Shown here one piece after another: positions 45,136 to 58,090 of a stretch of DNA of 64,000 bases. Position numbers and translations under genes: made by a program. Each line of letters begins with the position of its first letter. Within the stretch, counting starts at the first letter, position 1. The DNA comes from Bactericera cockerelli (lineage: Eukaryota > Arthropoda > Insecta > Hemiptera > Triozidae). The notes below the pieces were generated by a model, which searched no databases, was not told the DNA's origin, and saw only the letters and a program-made list of their open reading frames with translations. The stretch is taken from contig JAMCCL010000053.1 in NCBI GenBank assembly GCA_024516035.1, positions 62,001 through 126,000 of the forward strand, given 5' to 3'.

Positions 45136-48100
45136 GAAGGGGTTTGTTGACCCCAATGTTTTTTTTATTTTTTTTTTTTTATGGTATAATTCAACCCCTA
45201 GATATAAGACAATTCGAGGGGGGGAATTTTTTTATTTTTTCAATTTTTTTTTTTTTAAAAAAATTTTATCTTCTAAAAATGCTTTAGGGTTTTAAAAAAA
45301 AAAAAAAAATTTTGAAAAAAAAAAATTTAAAAATTTAAAGGAAAATTTTTTGAGGGGTTTAAAAAGAAAATTTTTATATTCAGCTTTTTTTTTAAAGATT
45401 TTTTTTTTTCCCTTTTGGAAAGAGATAGTTTGGATCGCTAATTGTTTTTTATAGGGGTTTTCCCTAAATCTGTATTTATAAAAAAAATATTGAAAAAAAA
45501 TTAAAAATTTAAAAAATATTAAAATATTGAAAAAAAAATTACCTCAGGTTGTTTTGGGGAAAAACGGATGTAAGTTGGAGAGGGTTTTTCGAGCCCGAAG
45601 CACGGAAAATTAAAAAAAGGCAGTTGTGTTTAAGGACAAGTTTTGGGGGTTTAAAACACAACTTTGATAATTTTTTAAAATTAAAAAAAATGTTAAAAAA
45701 AAGGGTTTTTTATTTTTGTGCAAAACAAAGAGTATAAAAATCAAACCAACTTAATTATATTAGGGGTATATAACAAAAAATTTTAAAAAAACAAAAAAAT
45801 TTTAAATTTAAAAGGGTAGGAGATAGATAAAAATTTTTCCCCCCGATTATTATCAATCGTTTTACACTCCTTATAAATTTAAAAAAAGGGGTCGGTAAAA
45901 AAAAGTAGAATTGAAAGGCGGGGACAAAATTTTAGGTCGGTGGTTCGCCCCCCAAGTTATAAAAATAAAAATTTTAACCCCCCCCCCCCCCCCTTAAAAT
46001 TTTGGGGCCCTTTTTAAAAGATTTTAAAACCCCCTTTTAATTAACGCCCCCCAAGCTATTATTACGAGGTAAAAATCCAAATGGGAAAAAAATTGTACCC
46101 CCCGGCGGGTTTTTTGAACCACGACCTTTGGAATTTTGGTTCCCCTAGGGGTTTTTTTCCCACTGGGGGGGGAAAAACCCCCGGGTAGTTCAGTTTTGCG
46201 AAGTTTTAAAGAAAATCGGTTGAGTGGGTTTTTTTAAACATATAAAAATTTTTTTAACCTTTTTTTTATTATTTTATACAAAAAGGGAAAAAACCCCCAA
46301 TATATAAATTAAAAAAATGTTTTAAGGAAGGTTAAACAGTCATACAAAATATTTTTAAATCCCAAGAGTGAGGGGTTCCCTACTTGCTTTTTAAAAAAAG
46401 GGTTTTTTTCCCCGAACCCCCTGAAGAAAAATTTAAAAAAAAAAAGATTTTGATTTTTTTTTTTAAATCATTTTTTGAATTTTTGGGTTTGTTTTAATTT
46501 GTAGTGTTGTAAAAAATTTTAAAATTAGTTTTGGGGGATAGTTTTTTGGGTTTTAAGGTTTTTTATTATGTCAAAAACCCAAGGAAAATAGGGGGGTTTT
46601 GCAGGCCCTCACTGTAGGGACCCTGGGTATTTGCCCCTTCAGTGATTTTTTTTATTCAGAATTTGTTTGAAGCGCCTGTGCGCCCTTTCGGGTTGGGGTT
46701 TTTGGGAAAATTTTTCGGGGGCGAAGTTTTCCTATAGAAAATCGGGGCCCCCCCTTTTAAATGAATTAAGTTCCCAAAAAAAAAAGTTTCTGTACACCTA
46801 AAAAATAATGGGAAATTTAAAAAAAATTTTTGTTAAAAAACTAGTTTTTTAGTTAGTTTTTGGGGAAATGTATTTTTTAAAAAAAAGTTGGAAAAAAAAA
46901 TTTTGATTTGTTTGTTTTGTGGAGATAGGGGAATTAATGGGGGGTTTTTTTTTTAATATTTTTGGCGAAGTTCGATTGGTTTTGTTTGGGGAAAAATTTG
47001 TAGATAAGGGGGAATTTTAAAAAAGAAAAAATTTTTAAATTTTTGGGGAAGTGTTGGTTTTCCCATTTACACAGTAAAGAAAAATTACTTGCGCCACAGA
47101 GGTTTACAAAAAAATTTTTAAAATTCCCCCTTGATTGGAAGCGTAAGTCATAAATAGGAATGTTTTTTTATTGTTTTCCCCCAAGTCTAGAAATTTTTGG
47201 GCTTTTTTTGGGGGGAAAAACAAAAGTTTAAATTATTAATTTAATTCTATTTTTTTTATTGTTTCGCCTCAGTCTATTTAAAAAAAGAAGTCATTAATGA
47301 AGGCCGTTTTTATACCTTAATGTGAAATATTGGGGGTTGGGGGATAATTTGGTTTTTTACGGCTCCAAAAAAATTCCCCGGCTGGGTTTTTTCGAAAACG
47401 ACTTAAAATTAAAAAAAAAAAAAAAAAACCCCTATTTTCCCTTTTTTTTTAAAAAGGGGGTTAAAATTTTTTGGGCCCAAAATTTTTTTTGCCCCCACCC
47501 CCCGCGGTGGGCTTAGAGGTTTTAAAAAAAACATATGGAATTTTTCAAGTAGGCAAAAAAAGGTTTGGTTTTGCAGAAATTGAGAAAAAAAAATTTCGGG
47601 GAATCAGGGAAAAATTTTAAAAGGGGCCCCCGGGGTCAAAGTTTGAAAATTTCCCCAAAATTTTTGGGGTTTATAAATTTTTTGGTAATAAAAAAGGGAA
47701 AAAAACTACGAGTTTAAAAAATTTTTTATAAAAAAAAACCATTTTTTTGGGGTTTCCTTGTTGTGTAATACTAGTTCCCCAAAATTTTTTGGTTATCAAA
47801 AATTAAAAAATATGTTTTCGAAAAGGGGGGTTCCCAAATTTTTGGGGGTTTAAAAGGGTGAAAGGAAAAAGGGTAAAAAAAAAGTTTAAAAAAACTTAAA
47901 TATAAAAATTTTAAGGGAATTTTTTTTTAAAAAATTTTTTTTACAATTATAAAACTTAAATCCCCTTTTTATATTTATATTTCCCCAAAAGGGGGAAGGG
48001 CCCTGGCCAGAAAACAAAAAAAAAAATACAAAATTTTTACGTAAATATTCTAATTTTTTTTTTTTTTTTCCTTTTTGGGGGTAGTAACCCCCTTTGGGGA

Positions 48101-49619
48101 GGGGCCCTTTTAAAATTAAACTTGATTTATTTTTTCGTTGTTTTTTTTCGATTTGGTCCGGCGGGGGCAAAAAGGCCCAAAAATAACATCAACAGGTATG
48201 TCGGTTTAAATGTTCGAAAGGTTTGCATGGGAGTTATTTTTAAAAAAAAAAAATTTTTTTTTTTTACGGTTAAAGTTATAGGTCAAATTTTTGGGAAATT
48301 TTCCCCCAAGGGAGCCCCCCCCCGTTTTTCGGTAATTTGGGAGAAACGAAATTTGTTGTATGAATTTTAAAAAGTTTTTTTAAAAAAAAATTGCACAAGA
48401 ACCCATTTATTTAAGTTTTTAAAAAATTTTCCCCCATGCCCCGGGAGGGTTTTGGGGAAAAATTTTTTTGGGAAAAAAATTTAAAACCCATAAAAAAAAA
48501 TAGGGTTTTTTTTTTTTTTTTTAAATTTTTTAAGGGCGTTTGGGGAAACCCCGGGGGGTGAGATTTATGGATGCCTGTTAGCCATGGTAAAATTTTGGGG
48601 TATGTAAAAAAAAAAGCATATTGGGGAAATATAATGTTTAAATTAAAAAAAACCCCTAATTTTTAAACCCCCAAAATGATTTGTTTTTTTCTTTTTTTTT
48701 ACTTTTTTTTAAAAACCCCCGAAAAAGAGGGATTTTTTCCCCAGAAGATCTAAATGGAAAAAAAGATAAAACCCCTAGTTTTTTTTTTCCCCAAGGGGGT
48801 TTGTTGGGGTTAAAAAAAAACCCCCCGACGAAACGTAAATGAATTCAGTATTTGATCGATAAGGGGTGGATTGAATTGAGGTCGTGGTTAAGTTTGGTTT
48901 TTCGGCTTAGCTTCAAAAAGGGGGAGTTTGATTTTTTTTGTGATTTCAAAAAGGGATTAAACAAATATAAAACTTTTAAATTTTTTTAAAAAAAATTTTT
49001 GTGAACGTTTAAAAAAGGCTGTGGCTGTACTTTTTATGAAAATGTAAAAATTAAAAATCCCCCTTATTGTAGGAAAAAGGGCCGTATTATTAGGGGGTTA
49101 AACCCCCTTTAAAAATTGTGCCCCCGGCTAGTTAAAAACCCCCCCCGGTTAATACCAGGGGAACTTCCCATGAGTACGGAAAAATTTTAAAGGGAAAATT
49201 TTTTGGTTTTTTGGTGAAAACACTTGTGCTTCCTCTAAATCCCCGTCTCAAGTTAGAGTAGGGGGAAACCCTTTTCTTTTAAAACCCCTTTCTCATTTTT
49301 TTGGGGTACCCCCGGGTTTTGAATAGGAGGTGGGAGAACCGGGGTAGGAATTTTTTTTTTTAAAAGGGGGAAAAAAAGGAAAAAAAAAAAAAAAAATTTT
49401 TTTAAAAAAAAAAAATTTTTTCCCCAAAAAACCTTTGGGGGTTGTGTTGTAGGGGCCCTTTCCAAAATTTTCCCCCCTTTGGCAAAACTGAACAATTTTT
49501 TTTTTTACTTTAGATATATTTTTTTATTTAAAAAAAAAGGAAAGAACATTTCAAACATCTTTTTTTAAGTTAAAAAAGTGTGTCTAAACCCCAAAGAGGT
49601 TAGTTGTATTCGTGTGTAA

Positions 49620-49800
49620 CGGGGATATGCTCAGAGGGGAGGAAAGCCCCCCTTTCAAAAAATTGTAACCAAATTAAAATTTTCTAAGGAAAAGGACTTG
49701 ATTGTTTAAGTTCCTCTGTAAATAAATATCGTAAAAAAAATACATATTTTTGTCGGCCGGGGGAAACGGGAACCCCGGGGCCCCCCCGATGGGGAAAGGG
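49620..49800 (-). mobile_element. Degraded SINE family 1 copy
   Basis: tgtcggccgggggaaacggg and gatatgctcagaggggagg correspond to the inverted family 1 head and body. Confidence 0.5.
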
Positions 49801-50218
49801 GGGGTTTTAATTGAGGAAAACCGGGTTTTTTTGAGGTTGCCAGTTCGGGGAAGGGGGGACCCCGGGGGGGCGTTTTTCTTTTTCCCCAGGGCACTGGAGG
49901 GTGTATTAAACATTTTGGATAAAATTTTTTTAAAAAGAATTATACAATTTAAAACATGAAAATGGATTAATAAAAAAAACTTGATAAGGGGGTTTAAAAA
50001 CCCCAAGGGGGGTTTGTGGCCAAAATTATTTAATTTTTCTCGTTTAATTTTGTGTGTGCCCCCAAAAGTTTGTTTGAAAAAGGGTTTTTTCATCCCAATG
50101 TCAAAAAGAAAGCTCGAATAAAAAAGTAAAAATCATTGGGGATTCTGGGCGCCCCGCTTTGTTTTTTCCGGGAAAAAAAAAAACAAACCCCCTAGGGCGG
50201 GCCCCTTTTAAATTTTTT

Positions 50219-50256
<38 letters not shown>

Positions 50257-51404
50257 AAAAATTTTTTGTAGCTGAATTAAAAAAATTTAAAAATTTTTTT
50301 TTGAAAATTTCCCCAAAAAGAAAATTTTTTGGGGGGAAAAGTTTTTTGTTTTTTCGTATTTTTTTTTTTGTACCCTCGGGTTTTAAAAATTTTTTTTAAA
50401 ACCCCTTTTAAAAACCCCGTGTTTTTTTTTTCTTTTTCAAAAATGTAAAAAATATTGAAGGGTTTTGGGGGTTTTTTTTGATCGAAGGTTTTCCCCATTT
50501 ATTGTTAAAAATGGCCCCCATTAATTTTTTCGGAAAAAATCTTTAAAAATTTATTTTTTTTTCGATTCAAATAAAGATTTTTAAAATTTTCCCGGGAAGC
50601 TTTTGAAAACCCCTTTTATGATTTTTTTTAAAAAAATTGGGGGACCCTTTAAAACGAATTTGAAAATTTTTTTTTTTAAAAATTGCTCAACCAAAAAAAA
50701 AGTTTTATAATTTTTTTAAAATTTCCCTTTTCCCCAACGTATTTACTTTTTTTTTAAAAACTTGATTTTCAACAGTAAAAAAAATTTTTCAATACTGTTT
50801 TAAAGAATAAAATTTAAATTTTTTTCAAAAATTGTTTTTTATCTTGTTTCCCCGCAAGTGTAAAAAATTGACTGGGGCCGGTAGACTTTTTGTTACCTCA
50901 ATCCGTTTTTGGGGGGCTCGTGTGTGGTTGTAAAGGAAATTTTCTGGGGAAAGGGGAGAGGGGGGGCTTTTTCCGGCAGCTAGAAAAAAGGGCCCCGGGT
51001 TTTTGCCGAGACGTTGAACCGTCGCTGGGGTTGATAAGTGAAAAAAAAGGGGGTCAGGTTGAAAACCCCCGGGGGGGGGAAAAAAATTTTGTTTTATATA
51101 TTTGGGGTTTTGGGTTTTGTTTTTTTTCCTTCAAAAAAAATTTTTTAAAAGCGACCCCCAATTATGGAAATGGTCAAATTAACAATCTTTTTTTTGGTCA
51201 CTGCCAAAAAATTTGTATTTTAAATTTCGTGGGGGAAAATTGTGACTGATTTTTTCGGTTTCTTAAAAGGTAGCGATGTAAAGTAAAAAAAACCCCTTTT
51301 AAAAAAAAAAATTTTATCTTTAGAAGAAAAAAAAAAAAAACCCCAGTAAGTTTTTGTCTTTCGTCGAGTAAATTTAAAATTTAAAAAAAAAAAATTCCCC
51401 AAAA

Positions 51405-51680
51405 TTTAATGTATAGCCGACTACCAAAATGGTAGATCCCCTTTTTCCTTTTGGGAAAAGGCCCCCGGGGCAAAACCCTTGGGCCGACAAAAAAAAAAGT
51501 TTTCCCAAAAAATTTTTGGGTTTCTTTTTTTTTTTAAGGAAAATTTGATGAGTGGGGTTTTACCCTGAACCTTAAAAGGGAAGTTTTGGGTACTTTGGGG
51601 CCCTCAAGGGAGGCTTTCTGCGGGATGGGAGGCTACGCAAGACCAAAAACGTTACATTACATAGCCATGTTTATAGTTAA
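51405..51680 (+). mobile_element. Degraded SINE family 1 copy
   Basis: Retains gggccgacaaaa, ctcaagggaggctttctgcg and ggatgggaggctacgcaaga in the order seen at 5469-5778. Confidence 0.55.
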
Positions 51681-54600
51681 AAAAAAAAAAAAGGTTTTTA
51701 AAAGGGAAACAATTTGGGAAAACCCCCTGTAAATTTAGGGAAAAAAATTTCTTAGTTGAAAAACGAAAGTTTGGGGGGAAAAAAGCAATCCCCCTTTAAA
51801 AATTAAATTTAGAGAAGGTAGGTTCGGATGTCTTATTTTGTCAAAATTTTTTGAAATAATGAGGTGAAAGGTATGCGATCTAAAAACCATGATAGGACGG
51901 GGCCCAAGTGTTTTGTGCAGGGACGGCAAGCAAAAAACCATGCGACCCCGGGTGATACTTTGATAATAACGACAAAAAGGGGGTAATTTGAAGAAGGATT
52001 GAATTAACGTCCCCTGGTATTAAGTGGTTATTTGGGGTTTCGTAGTTATTTTTCGAAATTTGAAAAAATTTCCCCCAAGGGAGTGGTATTGTCTGCCCCG
52101 GGGGGTTTTTTTAAAGTGATTTTTATTTCCCAAACCAATAATTTCCGGGGAAAAAGAAATAATCGTAGACTTTTAATTAGAAAGCGCCCCAAAAATTTTT
52201 TTACAGTTGCCCCAAAACAAGTCCCCCGGGGGGGGCAAAACGCTCGTAAAAGTGGCCACCCCTTCCCCATATCAAGGGGGAAAAGGTTTTTTTTTAATTT
52301 TTTTTTAAGAATAAAACGAAAAAAAGATGAAGAAAAAAAAAAAAAATTTTAAAACGTGGAAACAAAGATTATTTTTTTTTATTTGTCGCATTGTTATGAG
52401 TTTTTGGTAAAAAAAAAACCCCCCACTTTGTAAAAGAAAAGTAGTCGAGGATAGAAAAGAAATAGAGGGGTAATTCAGAAGGAAAAAAAAAGGGGAGGGG
52501 ATTAAAAAAAAAGAAAAAGAAGGCCAAAGGTGTTTACAGTCGAATTATAAATATTTTTGGTTTTGCAAATAATAGATATCTACCCCATATAAATTTTGGA
52601 ATTTTAAAATTGTCCCCCGGAAAAAAAAGGGCGGGGGTTTTTTTGGGTTTTTTTTTTTTTTTTTTTTTAAAATGAGTGAAAATAAATAATTTGAATTGAT
52701 ATGGTTTTTTTTAATAGCTTAAACCCAAAGTGAAGGAACTTTTCTAGTTAAAATGTAATTAAGTACCCCTTTAAATGGATTTAAAATTTTACTTTCTTGT
52801 TAATTGGGTTTTTTTTCAAATTTTTTGCGGGAAAATTGGTGATAGGGGAAACTCCCCCGATTTTTTTTTTTTACATTGCTATTGAATGTATTTGGGGGAT
52901 CGATTTTTTGGGCTGTTCTTTTAAAAAGTTAAACCCCCCCTTAAAAAATTTTTAATTTGGGGCGCAATTTAGGTGGGAAATGTGCGACAACCTTCCCTTC
53001 TTTGAGTAGGTCATTAAAAATAAATATGGGCCCCCCCCTTTTGGCCCCTTTAGTCGGGGGTTTTTTTTTGTGATAAAAATTGGGTAAATGAAATTTGGGG
53101 AAAGGGAAAATTTTCCCCAAAAAAATGTTTTTTTTTCCAAAATTTTATCCCCCGTGGGAAAAATTTTTCATTTTTTAGTTTTTTTTAAAAATAATTTGAG
53201 ATTTTGCCCTTATTTTTTTTTAAAAACTTTTGCCCCCTTAAAAATTTTTAAAATTAAAAAAAAAATTGATAAAAAATAAAAAATAAAAATTTTTTTAAAA
53301 AATAAAAGTTTTGAGGTATAATTTTGGGTTTTTTTTTGTTGAGAAAAATTTTTTCAGCCACATTTTCCTTTTCGTTTGCGAATTTCCCCCTTTTTAGTTT
53401 GACAATTAGTTGGAAAATGTGGGAAGGTTTTGGGGGGACTTTTAATTTTTTTTCTAGTTTTTTATTTATGTCAGGGGGAAATAGTCTTTTTTTTGCATTG
53501 TTTTTCAATATCCCTAGTTCAATACCCTATTCAATTTTTCTTTGTCGATACTCTTTAATTTTTTTTAGTTTATTTTTGTCAGAAAAAAATTGTTTATTTT
53601 CGCATAGTTTTAATAAGTTTTTGGGGGTTTAAATTTTTTTTCCCCGCGGCCCCCTTTAATTTTTCATAATTTATCTATGTGGGGGAAAAAAAGTTTTTTT
53701 TCCCCTTTTTTTTTAAAAGAGTTGGGTTTCTTTTTCCCCCCTTTTGTAGATACTTTTTAAAATTTTTTTTTACTTTTCATCTTGTGGGGAAAATTTTCTG
53801 TTTTTTTCGGGCTTTTTTAAAAAATTCCTTTTTGGGCTCTTCAATTTTTTTGTGGGGAATTTTTTAATTTTTTTTTAGTTTATTTATGTGGAAATACTGT
53901 TTCCCTTTTAAAAATTTTTTTAAATTTAGTTGATAGTCTTAAATTTTTTCCCCTTTTCCCCTTGAACCTTTTTAATTTTCTTTCAAATTTTATCTTTAGG
54001 TAAAATATGTTTATTTTCGATTTTTTTCAAATTTAAATTGGGTTTTTATTGTTCAAAATAAATGTTTTTTTGGGAAAATTTTAAAATTTTTTTTTTTTTT
54101 AAGAAAAATTTTTTGATGTATTTAATTGGGAAATTTTATTTTTGTTTTTGAAAATAACTTTTTTTTGAATTGCCCAAAATTTTAATTTTAAATTTTGGGT
54201 TTTGGGGGGGTTTGGGGGGGGGTTTTTACAGCCCCCCCGCCTGAAAAGGGTTTTTAAAAAGGAAAAAAGGGTTTTTAAAAATTAATTAAAAATTTAAATT
54301 TTTTTTTTTGAAATTAGGAGAAAAAATTTTTGGGTTTGGGGAAATTTTTTAAAAAAAAAATAAAAAAGAAAAAAAACCCCTAAAAAATTTCTGCCCCCAA
54401 AAGTAATTTTTTTTGTTTTTTTTTTAAAAATTTACTCCCCGGTGATTAGTTTTATAAAATATGATTTAAATTTTCCCAAAAGTATTTTTTTTTTTGCTTC
54501 AGGTCTTTAAAAACCCCGGTCTTTTAAAAAGGGTGTTTTTTTGGGAAATAAACGAAAATTTAAAACCCCACCCGTGGGTTGGGGGGAACACCCCGAAAAA

Positions 54601-57479
54601 AGGGATTCGAAATCACCCCAATCCAAATTCGTTGAACTTTTGTCATTTGGGGGAATATAAAAACCCAAAGTTTTTTAGATGTTTTTTCGAATTTCCCTTG
54701 ATTTTTAGCTAATGTTACTTTGAGTACAGGGGGTTTTGGGGTCATTTTCCCCTTCCCCAATTAAAAGGGAAAACGTGTATGATTTTTTAAATAACTTTCA
54801 AATTTAGGGGGGCCGTTTAAATTTTTAAATTTTCCCCCAGTTCCTAAAAATTTTAAAAAGTGAGGTTTGGTGATAAAATTTTATTTTTTTACCCCCCCTT
54901 GATATCTCAAGAGTTTTTGGGCCCCGTATTATTTTGGTTTAAAAGTATGTTTGTTTCCAGTTGAGGATTATTTTTCCCCCCCCTTTTTTAATTTTAAAAT
55001 TTTTTGGGAAAAAATATTTCCCATTTGGAAAATTAAGTGTTAAAAGGTTTTTTGGGAAGAATTTTTTTTGTAAAAAAAATTTTATTTCTTTTTTTGTTTC
55101 TAAAGAAAGAGGAGGAGGTCTTTTTTTTTTCCCCCTTTCCCCTTTCTTTTTTCCCCTCTCTTCCCCCTTTCAGCATAGGTATTTAATTTTAAAAGAATTT
55201 GGGAATTCTTTTTCCCCAAACATTTTTTAAAAAAATTTCAAAAAAATAAATGGATCGATTTAAAATTTTCACACTTAATTATTATGATTGTTTTAAACGA
55301 TTTAAATTTTTTATGACCCAAAAAAAAATTTTTAAAGGTATCGATTTTGAGAAAATGTTTTATGGCAAAAAATTTTATGCCCATTATTTAAAATTTTTTT
55401 TGTTATTTTTTTTTAGGTCATTGAACTTTGGGGCCCAAAAACTTTTCCCGACCAGGAAAGGGGAGGGGGGGACCCCCGAGTTGTTCTGAGGACAAATCCC
55501 AAATGTGTCAGGTGAGCCCCAAAAACCCATTTTTTATAATAAAAAAATTTCGGTTATCTTTAGGGTCAATGTTTTCCCTTTTTTCTAAAAACAGCCCCAA
55601 TTTAAATTTTTGGTTTTTAAAAACTTTGGGGTTTATTGAGGGTGAAGGAAGAATTTTTTAAAGCCTTTGGTTACAAATAATTTTTGAATTTATCTAATTA
55701 TGTCCCCCGGTTTTTAAATTGTAAAACGAGTTGCCAATAAAGTAAAAAAAAAATAAAAAAAAAAATTTAGTGGAAATTTTAAAAAAAGGGGGGGAGTTAA
55801 TGTAAAGCAATTTTTACCCCCTAGAGTTTAATTTTTTTTTGGGAAAACTCCCAAAATTTTGAAAAAAAATTATGATGGGGGGGATTGAAACCCAAAAATT
55901 TTCCCCCACCCCGGTTTTAAAAAAGGCCCTTTTAAACCCTTGGGTACCCCCGGGGCAGTGACGGTTTCCCCGTAAAAACCCCCCCCCCTTTTGGTTTTTT
56001 TTTATTTCTGTTTTATTGCGATGTATTATGTGAAGTATAAAAAAATTTTAATAATAGCCTTTAAATTTTTATGCCCCCCTGGGATATGAAGTCCCCCCAT
56101 TTGCAGTAAGCCCAAAAAGTATTATTTGTGGAAAAATCCCCAAATTTGGGGGGTAAATTGTCTGGGCCCCCTGGGTTTCGAACCCCCCACTTTTGGGGAA
56201 TTTTGGATTCAAGAGTGCCCCCCTTTTTTTATGAGTAGGGACGACAATAATATAACCCGGGTTTTTTGTTCACCCCCTTTTGCCCCCGAGAAGGGAAAGG
56301 GGTTTAGGAGGGATGATCCAGCGTTGTGGGAGTTCCCCCGGGGAGGAAAAATTTGGGAGGTCCGGTAAATTCATTGTTAATAATTCGTTTTTTTATATGT
56401 TAATCGATGTATTTTTGAGTAAAAATAAATTTATTATGTGGGAAAAAACCCAAAAGGGGGATAACTTTTTATGTCCCCGGGGGTTTTGACCCCCGAATTG
56501 GGTTTTAGATGGAATTTTGGATTCACAAAGGTTTACCCAGCACCCGGACGCTTTTTGGAATAAAAAATCTGGGGGGGAAAGCATTTTAGGCACTCCCCGA
56601 AGATAAAAAACCATAGGGAAACAAAATTGGGGGGTTGGTGTTAGTGGGAGAAACCTTTTATTCCAAATCCCTGAAAATTTTTTAAAAGTCCAAAAGACTC
56701 TGTTGTTGTTTGAACGAATAACCAAAAGTTGGTTTTGTGACGGTTGAAAAAGGGTATTTGGGAGTAGAAATGAAGAAAAACCCAATTCAGTAGATAAGTA
56801 TGAAACCATTGTAAAGATTTAGTTTTTCAAGAATCTTTCAAAAATTTATGGTAATACGGTTGTTTTGCTTATGGTTGTAATTGTAAAAGGTTTGGGGGTA
56901 GGTATTTAAATGTTTTTAAAAGAGATTTTAACAGTTTAAAAATGGAAACCAAAAAAAATAAAAAATAGTAATTAAAATAAAATTCAAAATGTTCTCCCAA
57001 AAGCCCATAAAATTTTTATTTTTAAATCCCATATAAAAATTTAATTTTCCCCAAAATTGTTTTCGGCTTGGACTCAAACACAGGAACAAAGGGCCCCAAA
57101 ACAAACAATTTGTTCAAACGGGTTTCGAACCCCCAGTAGCCGGCGTATTTCTTATTGGTAATTGAAAACCCGTTGAGGAAATTTTAGAAAAGGTTGAAAT
57201 AATATGCATTGACATGCCCCGGGGGACTTTGAATTATTATTTATTAGTGGTAAAAATATAAAACGGAGGGACATAATTGTAATTTTTTGGCTGGCTTTGG
57301 TCGAAGACCAGAAGAGTGATCACTGGGCTACTGGGAAAAGATTTTTTTTTAATGCCCCGGCTAGGACTTATAGTCCCTTTTTGAGAGTAAACCCAAAAGT
57401 ATTATTTTTTGATAAAAAAAATGTGGGCCCCTACATTCAATGGAGTTCGAAAAATGTTAATAAAACTGTGGTACTAGGG

Positions 57480-58090
57480 TTGGGGGCGGGATTGGGGTAG
57501 GGGGCTCCGAGTGACCGCCCTGGGGTGGGCGGGCTGGGCCCGGGGGCCCCCCCCGGTTTTCCCTCCCAAAGGGGAAACGGTGCGGCCCGGGCCGCCCCCG
57601 CTTTGCACGGCCGCGGGGGGTGGCGAACCCCCAGGGCCCCGGTGGGAGGGGTGGGGGGGGGGGGGACGGGGGGGTAAAAAGGGGAACTAGTAAAACCCCC
57701 TAGGTCCCGGGTGGGGGTGTTTGGGGGGGGGACGGTGGGGGGAAAGGGGGGCGGGGATGGCGGGGGCCCCCCCCCGGCCTGGGGGAGGGGGGTGGGGGGT
57801 GGGGGGGGAAAAGGGGGGGGGGGGGCTGGGGGGGGGGGGTTGGGTGGGGGGGGGGAAAACACAAACCCCCAGGGTCCAAGGTGAGGGGAGGGGTTTGGGG
57901 GGGGTGGGGAGGGGTGGGGCCGGGGGATGGGGGAGTGGAGCACACCTCCCTGGCTGAGGGGGAGGGAGGGGGGGGGGGAGGGGGGGCTAGGGGGGGGAAG
58001 GGGGTGGCGCCACCCTTTCCCCGGTGGGTGGTTTAGTGGGGGGGGGGGGTTTGGGGGGGGGGAAGGGGTGGGGGAACAGGGGAATTTTTT
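57480..58090. repeat. Extremely G-rich tract with a loose repeat
   Basis: About 600 bp dominated by G on the plus strand. The phrase aacccccagggtccnnggtg recurs loosely at about 57628, 57692 and 57860, so a GC-rich minisatellite is likely under the base-calling noise. The 226-residue Pro-rich minus frame is a by-product. Confidence 0.7.
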
